From Drouetiella hepatica Uher 2000/2452 (GTDB taxonomy: Bacteria > Cyanobacteriota > Cyanobacteriia > Elainellales > Elainellaceae): a DNA stretch of 64,000 nt. Below, piece by piece: positions 54,448 to 62,742 of this stretch. Every line of letters starts with the position of its first letter. The stretch's first letter is position 1. A program made the position numbers and the translations under genes. Under the pieces are notes generated by a model, which saw nothing but the letters and a program-made list of their open reading frames with translations, was not told the DNA's origin and did not search any database. The stretch spans positions 272,066 to 336,065 of the forward strand of contig JAHHHD010000002.1 in assembly GCA_019359505.1 (NCBI GenBank). Reading direction: 5' to 3'.

Positions 54448-54687
54448 ATGTTTAGAGATTTTTCAGACAACACTAATGCCATGCCTAGCCCATCAAAGGT
54501 CTCTGAAGAGCCGAATCGATCTTTCAATAAGATGATTTTGATTGGCGATCGAGAATGGGTAAAAGGCATGATCTATAGGCTCCATGCGGTTGGGATTGCT
54601 GAGGCAACCACCTGGAGTCGGCTGATCTCGACGGGGAATCCGGGAGAAGTGATCAGTACGCTTTTGCGTCCCAGAGGCAGGAGTTGA
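54448..54687 (+). CDS. small hypothetical protein divergent from the XRE gene
   Basis: From the ATG at 54448 (MFRDFSDNTNAMPSPSKV) the protein has 79 residues, ending with a compact core ILIGDREWVKGMIYRLHAVGIAEATTWSRLI. A further ATG 33 nt downstream is also possible. The core is helical with an aromatic-rich segment. I have seen similar short cyanobacterial proteins without known role. If it is controlled by the XRE protein, the pair could be a toxin-antitoxin or regulator-effector unit; that is inference. Confidence 0.6.
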   Translation: MFRDFSDNTNAMPSPSKVSEEPNRSFNKMILIGDREWVKGMIYRLHAVGIAEATTWSRLISTGNPGEVISTLLRPRGRS

Positions 54688-54718
54688 GTGAATAGAGGGA
54701 ACGATTGCCTTCTGAACG

Positions 54719-55297
54719 CTATCCTGGCTCCTCAAACAATACCCCTTCATACAGCAGTTCGATCGGACACTCAAACTCAAGGCTATTTAAGGTAATCATG
54801 TCTCCTATCCGGTAAGGAGAGTAGAGCCACATTCGCCCCTCACCCCGCCGATAGCACTCCACCGCAACTTTCTCAGAATCAATCAGGACGTATTCTTGCA
54901 GGCTGGGTATGGTCTGATAGGAAATAAACTTTTCGCCCCGATCTTTTGCCTCCGTGCTAGGAGAGAGCACTTCCACAATGAGGGTAGGAGACTGGATGAA
55001 TTTACGGGCGTTGCGGTCTTGCGTATCGCAACTGACGATGACATCCGGATAATAGTAGGGGCTAGCAGGACTGACCTGAACTTTGACATCCGAAACATTG
55101 ATCCGGCATCCTCGCGATCGCACATGAGGACGCAACGCCGTGTAAAGATTGAGTGCAATGTCATTGTGGGGAATTGTTCCGCCTGTCATGGCAAACAGTT
55201 CGCCGTTAACGTATTCATGGCGCATCTCTTGCTGAGATTCCCATTCCAGGTATTCCTCAACCGTCATTTTGAGAGGCTGTTGGGGTGAAGTCACCAT
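54719..55297 (-). CDS. Uma2-family putative endonuclease (DUF820)
   Basis: From the ATG at 55297 (MVTSPQQPLKMTVEEYLEW) the protein has 192 residues. Core motifs are RHEYVNGELFAMTGGTIPHNDIA, YYYPDVIVSCD, IVEVLSPSTEAKDRGEKF and LQEYVLIDSEKVAVECY, i.e. the PD-(D/E)XK-like Uma2 set is complete. It has no coiled-coil tail, unlike the Uma2 at 53243. Function unproven. Confidence 0.93.
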   Translation of the reverse strand: MVTSPQQPLKMTVEEYLEWESQQEMRHEYVNGELFAMTGGTIPHNDIALNLYTALRPHVRSRGCRINVSDVKVQVSPASPYYYPDVIVSCDTQDRNARKFIQSPTLIVEVLSPSTEAKDRGEKFISYQTIPSLQEYVLIDSEKVAVECYRRGEGRMWLYSPYRIGDMITLNSLEFECPIELLYEGVLFEEPG

Positions 55298-55381
55298 AAT
55301 CGCAAGTTCCTCTGGCACTCCTCAATTGTTACAGACGATCGCCCTTTGAACTCCAACGATCGCCTGCTGAACTCAGGTCTC

Positions 55382-55507
55382 CTATGGGTTGTGATCGAAC
55401 TTACTGAGAATGACGAGAGCTTTGTCGATATCTCGGACTTTGATGGCTCTAAGAGCAGTGAGGATCGATCGCAGGAGCGCAACTTCGTCGGCGGAAAGGG
55501 TAATCAT
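55382..55507 (-). CDS. possible 41-residue protein
   Basis: The ATG at 55507 gives MITLSADEVALLRSILTAL and KVRDIDKALVILSKF, two amphipathic helices. ATGGAG lies about 10 nt upstream. The composition is coding-like, but the ORF is too short to be sure. It sits between Uma2 and the ribbon-helix-helix-like gene. Confidence 0.35.
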   Translation of the reverse strand: MITLSADEVALLRSILTALRAIKVRDIDKALVILSKFDHNP

Positions 55508-55690
55508 TCTTGAAACTCCATAAAGGATATAGCCCAGATTCGATAAGACTTCTGGACGTTTTTGATATGATTTCACTATAAGTTAATTCGGCAATTCGAG
55601 CAATATAGAATCGACAAAAATAAAGATTAATTCCCAAACCTAGATACGATCGTTGAGTCTTTGAAGCTAAGTGGGCATTGAGAACCTTAG

Positions 55691-55888
55691 ATGGCTAGGA
55701 AAAAGAAAACAGAATTGCGCCTGTATATCACGCCTAACTTAGATAGGCTTTTGAAGACGCTATCTGGTCTTAGCGATCAAACGGTGAGCAGCATTGTTGA
55801 AGACACGCTTAGAGAGAGTCTGCCCGATCGATATCAAGAGTTAATGGATACTCACAATCTTGGAAAGCTATTAGAGGATGAAGATTAA
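55691..55888 (+). CDS. ribbon-helix-helix-like small protein
   Basis: The 65-residue protein has KKTELRLYITPNLDRLLKTLSGLSDQTVSS, then IVEDTLRESLPDRYQEL. A basic beta-strand followed by two helices is the Arc/MetJ/CopG antitoxin pattern. There is no obvious toxin next to it (the next gene is a NACHT protein 320 nt downstream). It could be a lone DNA-binding protein. Confidence 0.65.
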   Translation: MARKKKTELRLYITPNLDRLLKTLSGLSDQTVSSIVEDTLRESLPDRYQELMDTHNLGKLLEDED

Positions 55889-55934
55889 GCTCTAACACCC
55901 TCTACTTTTCTCAATTCCACTTCATAACCCTGAA

Positions 55935-56178
55935 AGCTATACCTCTGAGCAGGAACGATCGCCCTCTGAACTCAAACGCTGCACTTCAACACAGGAACGA
56001 TCGCCCTCAAAACACGAACACTGCACCTCTGAACTCAAACCTTGTAGCTCTGAGCATGAACCATTCACCTCTGAACTCGGAGTTTTAGCCTTTGAGCATG
56101 AACCTTGCACCTTTGAACTCGAAGTTTCGCCTTCTGAACTCGAACCTTGCACCTCGGAACAGAAACGATCGCCTATCT
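55935..56178. repeat. degenerate ~21-bp tandem repeat tract
   Basis: About eleven degenerate units based on CCTCTGAACTCGAACCTTGCA fill the leader of the NACHT gene. Some are interrupted by ACGATCGCC. The minus strand is open and would give a 7-residue SSEVQGx-type repeat, but it has no ribosome-binding site, so I treat it as non-coding. Short similar text is at 55331-55380. Confidence 0.8.
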
Positions 56179-56211
56179 TGGTAGTCATAGCGTTCTTCTC
56201 TGATTGCCCTT

Positions 56212-58359
56212 ATGGTTGATCCGTTTACGGCTGCTGCGATCGCGGCGATGGCTCCGGTCTTGAAAGACTTAGCGACAGATATCCTTAAAGACAGCGCCAA
56301 AGATGAGGCTAAAGGACTCCTGAGCTGGGGCGGCAAGCAAATCAGCGACGGAACGCAGCAGCAGCTTTTCAATGCTTCTCGGCAGTATATAGAAAACTAT
56401 CAGGAGCGACACTGCATCCTCAAGGTTTTGGGGATGCGAGAGCCTGTCAGCCTAGACTCTGTTTATACCGCAGTGCGATTTTTAGACGGTGATGGTCTCC
56501 GCCAGTTTGTCTCAGCTCAAGCGATGGAGCAGGCGTTTCGGGAAACGCGATCGCGGCGGCTGCGGCAGCAGGAAGGCAAAAAGCAAGAGGGGCTAGCCGT
56601 TGCCAATGCCAAGCCGTATTTGATGGTGTTGGGCGCACCAGGAGCCGGAAAGTCTACGTTTTTGCGCAAGATGGGTCTGGAGGCGCTGCGAGGAAAGCGT
56701 CAGGAATTTCAGCATCGCTGCATTCCAGTGTTCATTGAGCTAAAGCGATTGAATACTGGAGCCATTGATCTAGAGCAGGTGATTGTCAACGAGTTTGAAA
56801 CCTGTGGGTTTCCTGATGCCAAAGGGTTTACCCGCAAAGCCTTGGAGCAGGGCAGGCTGCTGATTTTGTTGGATGGGCTAGATGAAGTGCCAACCGCACA
56901 GCTAACGCCAGCGATTCGAGCCATTCAAGATTTTGTCGATCACTATGACAAAAATCGCTACATTGCATCCTGCCGGATCGCCGCCTACCGCAGCAATTTT
57001 CGGCGCTTCAGCGATGTGACAATGGCAGAGTTTGAAGACGATCAGATTCAGCAGTTTATTCGCAACTGGTTCCGATCGCCCACCGATTATCAAACCCAAA
57101 AAGCCGAAACCTGCTGGACAGAATTGCAGAAGCCTCAAGCGGCTGGAGCCAAAGAGCTAGCCCATACGCCGCTGCTGCTGACCTTTCTTTGCTTGGTCTA
57201 TGATCGATCCCTTAGCTTTCCCAGCAACCGCAGTGTTTTATATCGCAAAGCCCTGCGGATCTTGCTAGAAGAATGGGCAGCCGAGAAGTGTTTGGAGAAT
57301 CAGCGGCAAATTTATGAAGGGCTGAGCGTAGAGCTAGAGGAAAGTCTGCTGTCGGAAATCGCCGCCAAAGGTTTTGCCAAAGACCAGCTATTTTTTTCGC
57401 AGCGCGAGATTGTCGATCGCATCAAGACTTTTCTGGCTAGCAACCTGAATGCGCCAAAGCATCTGGATGGCGAAAAAGTGCTGGAGGCGATCGCGGTACA
57501 GCAAGGAATTTTGGTAGAGCGGGCAGAAGATGCCTATTCTTTCTCGCATCTGACGCTGCAAGAGCATCTGACGGCGCAGTACATTGTCGATAATCCCGAA
57601 AATATGCGATCGCTGGTCGCAAAACATCTGACTAACGACAACTGGCGGGAAGTGTTTTTGCTAATTGCGGGTCTGCTGCCCGGAAGCAAAGGAGCTGATC
57701 CGCTTTTGCTGTTGATAGAAGAACGGGCGCGATCGTTCATCACCAGTCCAAAGTTGAAAGCTTTGTTGCAATGGGCAGACAAATCAACATCAGGCTCAGA
57801 GGGAGACTATAAGCCTGTGGCTAAACGAGCGGCTGCGATTGTTCTCGCCCGCGCCCTCGCCCGCGCCCGCAACCTCGACCGCGCCCACGCCCTCGACCTC
57901 GACCGCGCCCTCGACCTCGTCCGCAACCTCGACCTCGACCTCGACCTCGACCTCGACCTCGTCCGCAACCTCGCCCGCAATCTCGCCCTTGCCCGCGCCC
58001 TTGCCCTCGACCTCGCTCTCGCTCGTGAATTTGAAAAAATAAAAATCCTTAAATCTGTTAACTTTACAAAGCTGGTTGCAGACTTAGACAGACTTCAGCC
58101 TCAAATTCCAGATAACAGTCAGCCGATTGAATTTCAACGAGCCTTTCTCGATCGCCTCTGTCAAATCTGGTTTGATGCCTTGGGACTTGATCAAGAGACT
58201 GCAATGCTCTCGAAGGATGAAGCAAAAGCGATAGACAACTATCTCTATGCCTGTGAACTGATGGTGCGGTGCAAAGAAGCCGCCGTGCGCGTGTCGCCCC
58301 AGACCTGGGACGCGATCGAGGGGCGGATGTTGACGGTAGCAGCCGCAGCCGATCGGTAG
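56212..58359 (+). CDS. NACHT-domain STAND NTPase (possible antiphage NLR-like protein)
   Basis: The 715-residue protein has an N-terminal helical part (1-110). The NACHT NTPase follows, with Walker A GAPGAGKST at 141-149, LLILLDGLDEV (Walker B, D221-GLDE), SCRIAAY (sensor) and FSHLTLQEHLTAQYI, the latter a hallmark of bacterial NACHT winged-helix segments. The low-complexity tract at about 543-605 (Ala-Arg, Leu-Asp dipeptides) comes next. The last 95 residues, with KAIDNYLYACELMVRCKEAAVRVS split across 690, resemble the short C-terminal domain of antiphage bNACHT proteins. Role in phage defence is inferred from the family. Confidence 0.9.
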   Translation: MVDPFTAAAIAAMAPVLKDLATDILKDSAKDEAKGLLSWGGKQISDGTQQQLFNASRQYIENYQERHCILKVLGMREPVSLDSVYTAVRFLDGDGLRQFVSAQAMEQAFRETRSRRLRQQEGKKQEGLAVANAKPYLMVLGAPGAGKSTFLRKMGLEALRGKRQEFQHRCIPVFIELKRLNTGAIDLEQVIVNEFETCGFPDAKGFTRKALEQGRLLILLDGLDEVPTAQLTPAIRAIQDFVDHYDKNRYIASCRIAAYRSNFRRFSDVTMAEFEDDQIQQFIRNWFRSPTDYQTQKAETCWTELQKPQAAGAKELAHTPLLLTFLCLVYDRSLSFPSNRSVLYRKALRILLEEWAAEKCLENQRQIYEGLSVELEESLLSEIAAKGFAKDQLFFSQREIVDRIKTFLASNLNAPKHLDGEKVLEAIAVQQGILVERAEDAYSFSHLTLQEHLTAQYIVDNPENMRSLVAKHLTNDNWREVFLLIAGLLPGSKGADPLLLLIEERARSFITSPKLKALLQWADKSTSGSEGDYKPVAKRAAAIVLARALARARNLDRAHALDLDRALDLVRNLDLDLDLDLDLVRNLARNLALARALALDLALAREFEKIKILKSVNFTKLVADLDRLQPQIPDNSQPIEFQRAFLDRLCQIWFDALGLDQETAMLSKDEAKAIDNYLYACELMVRCKEAAVRVSPQTWDAIEGRMLTVAAAADR
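57840..58025. repeat. in-frame hexanucleotide repeat tract in the NACHT gene
   Basis: Repeats of CTCGAC, CTCGCC and CGCAAC run for about 185 bp and code for a Leu-Asp / Leu-Ala-Arg-Asn tract. The central block has five perfect CTCGAC units. The unit spacing fits helical repeats, and the purity suggests slippage-driven length variation. Confidence 0.93.
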
Positions 58360-58498
58360 GTTAAGGGTGAAACTTGCCCCTCATCCAACTTTGGGAAGCG
58401 CTCGTTATTGACCCCTTGATGCAGTGAGGGCGATCGCGCAAAGCCACTTTTGCCAGTCAAAATAATATTGAAAACGAAATATGGAGAAGATAAGCAAT

Positions 58499-58723
58499 AT
58501 GCCTTACAAAGTGAACATTTTAATTGAAAAAGATGAAGATGGGTTCTATGCTTATTGTCCAGAATTGCCGGGATGTCAAAGTCAGGGAGACACGTTAGCC
58601 GAAGCAACAGAGAACATTAAGGAGGCAGTTGAACTTTACCTGGAAACGCTCTCAGAGGAAGAAAAGCAGTCTTTCTTCAATAAAGAAGTCGTAGCCATGA
58701 CGCTAGAGGTGCAGGTTGCCTAA
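58499..58723 (+). CDS. solitary HicB-like protein
   Basis: From the ATG at 58499 (MPYKVNILIEKDEDGFYAYC), preceded by GGAGAAG at about 10 nt, the protein has 74 residues: YCPELPGCQSQGDTLAEATENI, then KEAVELYLETL. This is the HicB antitoxin fold. No hicA follows on either strand within 260 nt, so it is an orphan antitoxin or a stand-alone regulator. Confidence 0.87.
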   Translation: MPYKVNILIEKDEDGFYAYCPELPGCQSQGDTLAEATENIKEAVELYLETLSEEEKQSFFNKEVVAMTLEVQVA

Positions 58724-58982
58724 GCTTCCTCGTTGAACTGCACAAGAGGCAAAATTGTCAGGCAAGTCATGGATGCGATCGATAAAAACGTAGAGGAACC
58801 ATAAGAAGTTGTACGACATCAAAAACCACACCGCCAGCGATAGCTTTGTGCAGTGGGGGCGATCGCGCCAGCCCATAAATAAAACCCCCAAACACAAAGC
58901 TTGAGGGTTGGAGTTCCTGAAAATCGTCACTGAGTTAGATAATGACAACCTCCTCCCGTAATCACAAGGGGGGCGTGACCCA

Positions 58983-59960
58983 TCACAGAGGAGCCTTGTG
59001 GAGAAGATTCGCCGTTTTCTCGCCAGTATCCAAAGCGCTATCTAGAGGTGCAATTCCTGCCTGATCCAAAATTTGGGGAATCAAGTCCTCGCGGCGAATC
59101 GCCATAATATGAACACCCTGGCACAGCTCTCGCGCCCTTTGAACCTGCTCCGCCGCGATCGCCACGCCCTCTTGCAGGGGATCGGCCGCAGCTTCCAGGC
59201 GATCGATAATGTGTTGCGGAATCTGAACCCCCGGCACGTTGCGGTTGATGAACTGCGCATTTTTGGCAGACTTAAGCAGAAAAATTCCGGCAAGAATGGG
59301 CTTATTGCAGCCGATCGCAATTTGATCCATGAACTTTTCTAGGCGATCGAAATCTGAGATTAGCTGGCTTTGGAAAAACTGTGCGCCAGAGGCAAGCTTG
59401 CGATCGAAGCGGCGCTGTAGCCCCGACCAGCTCTGACACTGAGGATCGATCGCCGCACCTGCAAACAAATCGGTCGCGCCATCCGTCAGCGGCTTATCGT
59501 TAGAGTCACTACCCTGGTTGAGCTTGTCGATCAGCCGCAGCAGCCGCACGGATTCCAGCTCAAAGACGGCTCTGGCATCGGCGTGGTCGCCCGCCTTAAT
59601 CGGGTCGCCCGTCAGCGCCAAGATGTTGCGAATTCCTAATGCCTGTGCCCCCAGCAGATCGGCTTGCAGGGCAATGCGGTTGCGATCGCGGCAGGCCATC
59701 TGGCAAATTGGCTCAATGCCCTGCTGCATCAGGATCACCGAAGCTGCTAGCGAAGACATCCGCATCACCGCACGGCTGCCATCCGTAATGTTAACGGCAT
59801 GAACCCTCCCGTTCAGCAATTTCCCCATCTCGATCATGTGGGCTGGATTGCCGCCTTTGGGAGGCATCACTTCAGCCGTCACCAAAAAATCTCCAGTCTG
59901 GACAGCCGTGCGAAAGTTAGGGGCGCAGGGCGAAATAGGGAAAGATTGCGATAGGTTCAT
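58983..59960 (-). CDS. metF: methylenetetrahydrofolate reductase
   Basis: The 325-residue TIM-barrel flavoprotein has FLVTAEVMPPKGGNPAHMIEMGKLL split by the catalytic Glu (AEV), then HAVNITDG, PICQMACRDRNRIALQAD, ILALTGDPIKAGDH (FAD) and AQFFQSQLISDFDRL. It reduces 5,10-methylene-THF to methyl-THF for methionine synthesis. The length is near that of bacterial MetF. It lies alone between accessory genes. Confidence 0.93.
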   Translation of the reverse strand: MNLSQSFPISPCAPNFRTAVQTGDFLVTAEVMPPKGGNPAHMIEMGKLLNGRVHAVNITDGSRAVMRMSSLAASVILMQQGIEPICQMACRDRNRIALQADLLGAQALGIRNILALTGDPIKAGDHADARAVFELESVRLLRLIDKLNQGSDSNDKPLTDGATDLFAGAAIDPQCQSWSGLQRRFDRKLASGAQFFQSQLISDFDRLEKFMDQIAIGCNKPILAGIFLLKSAKNAQFINRNVPGVQIPQHIIDRLEAAADPLQEGVAIAAEQVQRARELCQGVHIMAIRREDLIPQILDQAGIAPLDSALDTGEKTANLLHKAPL

Positions 59961-60308
59961 GAGGACAGGTTTAAGGCGGGGATTATGGGGTTTTTATACA
60001 GAAGCAGAGAAGCTGTAGATGGCTGCTTTAGGACAGATTTAGGGCAGAGATCGATGCGAATGGCTGATATTTTGAGCGAAGGGTCAGGATCAAAAGCGAT
60101 CGCCAAAGTAGGTTATTCTTAGCCAGTATGCCCTAAGTACGGCGATCGTATCGACCTCTATAAAGCAGCCATTAAGAGATATTTTGAAGCCTAAAGTGAG
60201 ATAAAAATCGCGCCTAAAGGCTTAAATCTCCGTCAAGCCCACGAAAATCTGACCGCCAATCCCCGTAAATTTTCTTATTTTGCATCCTAGCCTTAACTGC
60301 TGCTTCAC
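59961..60308. other. 350-nt spacer without a supported gene
   Basis: Between the divergent metF and cupin starts no ORF, hairpin cassette or RNA motif was recognised. It should contain both promoters. Confidence 0.5.
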
Positions 60309-60653
60309 ATGAAACTCACCGCCTTAAGCCATTTGCCCTATGAGCAGGTTTCCCATAACCCGGCAATCCAGAAAAAAGTGATGCTGCGATCGGGCGACTT
60401 GCCCCACCTAACCAATTTTTCTCAGGCGCGGTTTGCCCCCGGACAGATAGCCGCTGCCCATGCCCATCAGGATATGTGTGAAGTGTTTTTTGTGGAGTCG
60501 GGGGCTGGAATCATTCAAATTGACGGTCAGCCCTACAGGCTAGAGCCAGGAGTTTGCGTGTCTGTGGAGCCAGGTGAAGTGCATGAGGTCAGCAATCCCG
60601 GCATAGAGGATCTGGTGCTGACCTATTTTGGATTGCGAGTGGCGATCGGCTAG
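60309..60653 (+). CDS. cupin-domain protein
   Basis: The 114-residue single-domain cupin has ARFAPGQIAAAHAHQDMCEVFFVESG (motif 1: HxH..E) and PGVCVSVEPGEVHEVSNPG (motif 2, one His). It has all three metal-binding His and the Glu of the conserved cupin core. The ligand or reaction is unknown; the compact size fits a mannose-6-P isomerase-like or stress sensor cupin. It is followed by a class-2 hairpin cassette. Confidence 0.9.
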   Translation: MKLTALSHLPYEQVSHNPAIQKKVMLRSGDLPHLTNFSQARFAPGQIAAAHAHQDMCEVFFVESGAGIIQIDGQPYRLEPGVCVSVEPGEVHEVSNPGIEDLVLTYFGLRVAIG

Positions 60654-60683
60654 GCATTTTCCCAAACCCAACCTGGGCATTAA

Positions 60684-60758
60684 ACCTCTTGCAAATTGGA
60701 TTGGGTGGGGGCGCAGCCTACCCAATCCAATCTCAAAATCCTAATCTGCAAGAAGTCT
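60684..60758. repeat. class-2 hairpin cassette overlapping the GT4 start region
   Basis: The outer arms ACCTCTTGCA (60684-60693) and TGCAAGAAGT (60747-60756, one G-A difference) enclose an inner stem ATTGGATTGGGT (60695-60706) with 60720-60731. TAATCTGCAAGA(A/G)GTCT is shared with the copies at 6.6 and 12.3 kb. The glycosyltransferase ATG at 60762 follows 3 nt after the element. Confidence 0.83.
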
Positions 60759-60761
60759 AGT

Positions 60762-61889
60762 ATGCGAGAAAGAAACGGCGTTACGGTCAATCTATCCCTA
60801 GTCGGCGTAAAGCCAACGGGACTAGCCACCTATGCGCGAAATCTCATTCCCCATCTAAGTTTGCCCATAACGCTGCTGGCTTCAGCTGCTTTTCCTGAAG
60901 CAGAATCCGCAGCCTACAATCGCCGAGAGATTCCGGCAAATCTAACTGCCGAGCAGGGAAAGCTGGGTCACTTGCGGCGGTTGATTTGGACACAGCAGCA
61001 GCTTCCTCGAATTTGTGCTGAGTTGCGATCGCCCCTGTTATTCTCTCCGGTTCCAGAGGCTCCGCTGTGGAGTCAAAAGATTCCTGCCGTTGTAGTCGTC
61101 CACGACCTGATTCCCCTACGTTTTCCGCAGTGGACTTCGCCGCTGACGCAGTACAGCCGCTACTATGTGCCGCAGGTGTTAGCGCAGGCTGAGCATATCA
61201 TCTGCAACTCGGCAGCAACCGCCCAGGATATTGTGGATTACTTCCACATTCCAGCCAAAAAGATCACGCCGATTTTATTGGCGCATGACGCGAGCCATTT
61301 TAAGGTTCCAGAAAGCAGTGCTTCAGAAAATCACGCTCTCAGATCCGATCGCCCCTACTTTTTCTATATCGGTCGTCCTGATCCCTACAAAAATCTGCAC
61401 CGCATTATCAGTGCTTTTGCCGCCTTGTCAAAAGACAGCGCTCAAGATTATGACCTATGGATTGCTGGCTCCCGCGATCGCCGCTACACGCCACTGCTTC
61501 AGGCTCAGGCGGATGAATTGGCGGTGGGCAATCGGGTCAAGTTTCTCGACTATGTTGCCTACCAGGATTTGCCTCAGCTCATGCGAGGAGCGATCGGGCT
61601 GGTGTTTCCTAGCCTATGGGAAGGATTTGGCTTTCCGGTGCTAGAGGCTATGGCTTGCGGTACGCCTGTGATTACCTCCAATCTGTCTTCGCTCCCCGAA
61701 GTTGCCGGAGATGCCGCCCTGCTGGTTAATCCCTACCGCGAAGCCGAAATTGCCGCCGCCATGCAGACTTTAATTGACGACGAAGGGACGCGATCGCAGT
61801 TGCAGACTGCCGGACTCGCCAGAGCCAGTCAGTTTAGCTGGCAAAAAACAGGACAGGCAACGACTGAGCTTTTATCCCAACATTTGTAG
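60762..61889 (+). CDS. GT4-family glycosyltransferase
   Basis: From the ATG at 60762 ([15 protein letters not shown]) the protein has 375 residues. The N-terminal GT-B domain has [16 protein letters not shown] and [12 protein letters not shown]. The C-terminal domain has [43 protein letters not shown] (split at Glu, the EX7E nucleotide-sugar motif) and [12 protein letters not shown]. It resembles mannosyltransferases of the WbaZ/RfaG group; acceptor unknown. An earlier ATG would add 22 residues encoded by the hairpin cassette, so it is unlikely. Confidence 0.93.
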   Translation: MRERNGVTVNLSLVGVKPTGLATYARNLIPHLSLPITLLASAAFPEAESAAYNRREIPANLTAEQGKLGHLRRLIWTQQQLPRICAELRSPLLFSPVPEAPLWSQKIPAVVVVHDLIPLRFPQWTSPLTQYSRYYVPQVLAQAEHIICNSAATAQDIVDYFHIPAKKITPILLAHDASHFKVPESSASENHALRSDRPYFFYIGRPDPYKNLHRIISAFAALSKDSAQDYDLWIAGSRDRRYTPLLQAQADELAVGNRVKFLDYVAYQDLPQLMRGAIGLVFPSLWEGFGFPVLEAMACGTPVITSNLSSLPEVAGDAALLVNPYREAEIAAAMQTLIDDEGTRSQLQTAGLARASQFSWQKTGQATTELLSQHL

Positions 61890-61933
61890 GGAACGGCAAG
61901 GACAAAAGCATTAGCGATCGCTCTCTTCCCTAT

Positions 61934-62041
61934 CTATGAGCCTTCCACTAACGCCTGAAATGCCTTGCTTTCTCGAATGCTATCAAAATCGGTATCAGTT
62001 TTTGCCTTATCTCGATAGGTTGGATTGAGAGCGATCGCCTA
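61934..62041 (-). pseudogene. C-terminal TPR fragment (remnant 1)
   Basis: The minus strand encodes AIALNPTYRDKAKTDTDFDSIRE followed by SKAFQALVEGS and a stop, split here to avoid a long string. This matches the C-terminus of the protein at 63263 (AIALDPAYREMAKPDTDLD). It has no start or upstream domain. It directly abuts the stop of the hicA remnant. Confidence 0.8.
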
Positions 62042-62119
62042 TCACTGCAAATCGTCTTCAAGGAGTCCAGCAATTCTCATTAGAGCTTTCAAGGTTCCAA
62101 TTTTGAGTCTTGGTTGAAA
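62042..62119 (-). pseudogene. hicA remnant (C-terminal 25 codons)
   Basis: In a different frame from the hicB ORF, the minus strand encodes FQPRLKIGTLKALMRIAG then LLEDDLQ and TGA, the typical C-terminal helix of HicA-type toxins (GTLKALMRxAGL). The N-terminal half with the catalytic His is missing. Confidence 0.78.
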
Positions 62120-62270
62120 TGGCAACGTCTAGCCATCCCTCGATCGCATCCTGCAAATTTGCCATCAGTTCTTCCATTGTGTCGCCTTCGGTGATGCAAC
62201 CGGTCAGTGCCGGGACTTCTGCCCAGTATCCGCCTTCTTCAGCAGGATGAACGAGTGCTTTAACGCGCAT
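62058..62270 (-). pseudogene. truncated hicB fused out of frame to the hicA remnant
   Basis: Residues 1-50 (MRVKALVHPAEEGGYWAEV, PALTGCITEGDTMEELMANL) are a normal HicB N-terminus. After GWLDVA at 62121 the reading frame runs into the hicA remnant out of frame (ISTKTQNWNLES), ending after 70 residues. A deletion between hicB and hicA explains both remnants. The expressed protein, if any, would lack the HicB C-terminal half. Confidence 0.8.
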
Positions 62271-62335
62271 TGTTTACCACCCTATTTACCACCTTGACGA
62301 TTTTTATGAGAGGCAGCGATCGCCCTTTCCCTATT

Positions 62336-62481
62336 CTACGAGCCTTCCACTAACGCCTGAAACGCATCGCTCTCTCGAATGTCATCAAAATCGGTGTCAT
62401 TTTTTGCCTTATCTCGATAGGTTGGATTGAGAGCGATCGCTTGATGTAACGCTCTCAAGGAGATCTGTCTCTCGTAGGCGA
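62336..62481 (-). pseudogene. C-terminal TPR fragment (remnant 2)
   Basis: The minus strand encodes RALHQAIALNPTYRDKAKND then TDFDDIRESDAFQALVEGS and a stop. It is a second copy of the sequence at 61934 and of the C-terminus at 63271-63390. It begins directly after the stop of the DUF2283-like gene. Confidence 0.8.
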
Positions 62482-62703
62482 TCATGCAGTTATGAGGCGC
62501 AGATTGGCAACAATAGGTAACGCTAGAATATCTTCGCTGCTCAGGAGGCGTTGAGAGAAGAAGAGAATTTCCAAATTTTCAACTTCCTCAGAGATGGGAT
62601 TGAGACGAGTAATAATTTCATCTCTTACTTCCTCGGATTCTTGCTCTGCGTAGGGAGGGCGTTTATTAATGTAGAGGATATCGCCCACTCGATCGTATTG
62701 CAA
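62482..62703 (-). CDS. DUF2283-like protein
   Basis: The 73-residue protein has MQYDRVGDILYINKRPPY and acidic EQESEEVRDEII, then LNPISEEVENLEILFF. It fits the DUF2283 pattern (YDxxGDxLYI followed by an acidic turn and a hydrophobic strand). DUF2283 genes often sit next to DUF4258 or other toxin-like genes in cyanobacteria. A second one is at 62743. Confidence 0.8.
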   Translation of the reverse strand: MQYDRVGDILYINKRPPYAEQESEEVRDEIITRLNPISEEVENLEILFFSQRLLSSEDILALPIVANLRLITA

Positions 62704-62742
62704 TGTTAGGGCTTCTGCTGTATCACTTTGCCTCTCTCAATG

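Noticed and set aside
55937..56188. Minus-strand ORF of 83 residues with a Ser/Glu-rich heptad-like repeat
   Set aside because: It follows from a 21-bp DNA repeat whose length keeps the frame open. No ribosome-binding site or known domain; treated as a repeat tract.
57840..58025. Regular repeat array that could suggest a CRISPR
   Set aside because: Units are 6 bp, contiguous without spacers, and in frame within an intact NACHT gene; no cas genes are nearby.
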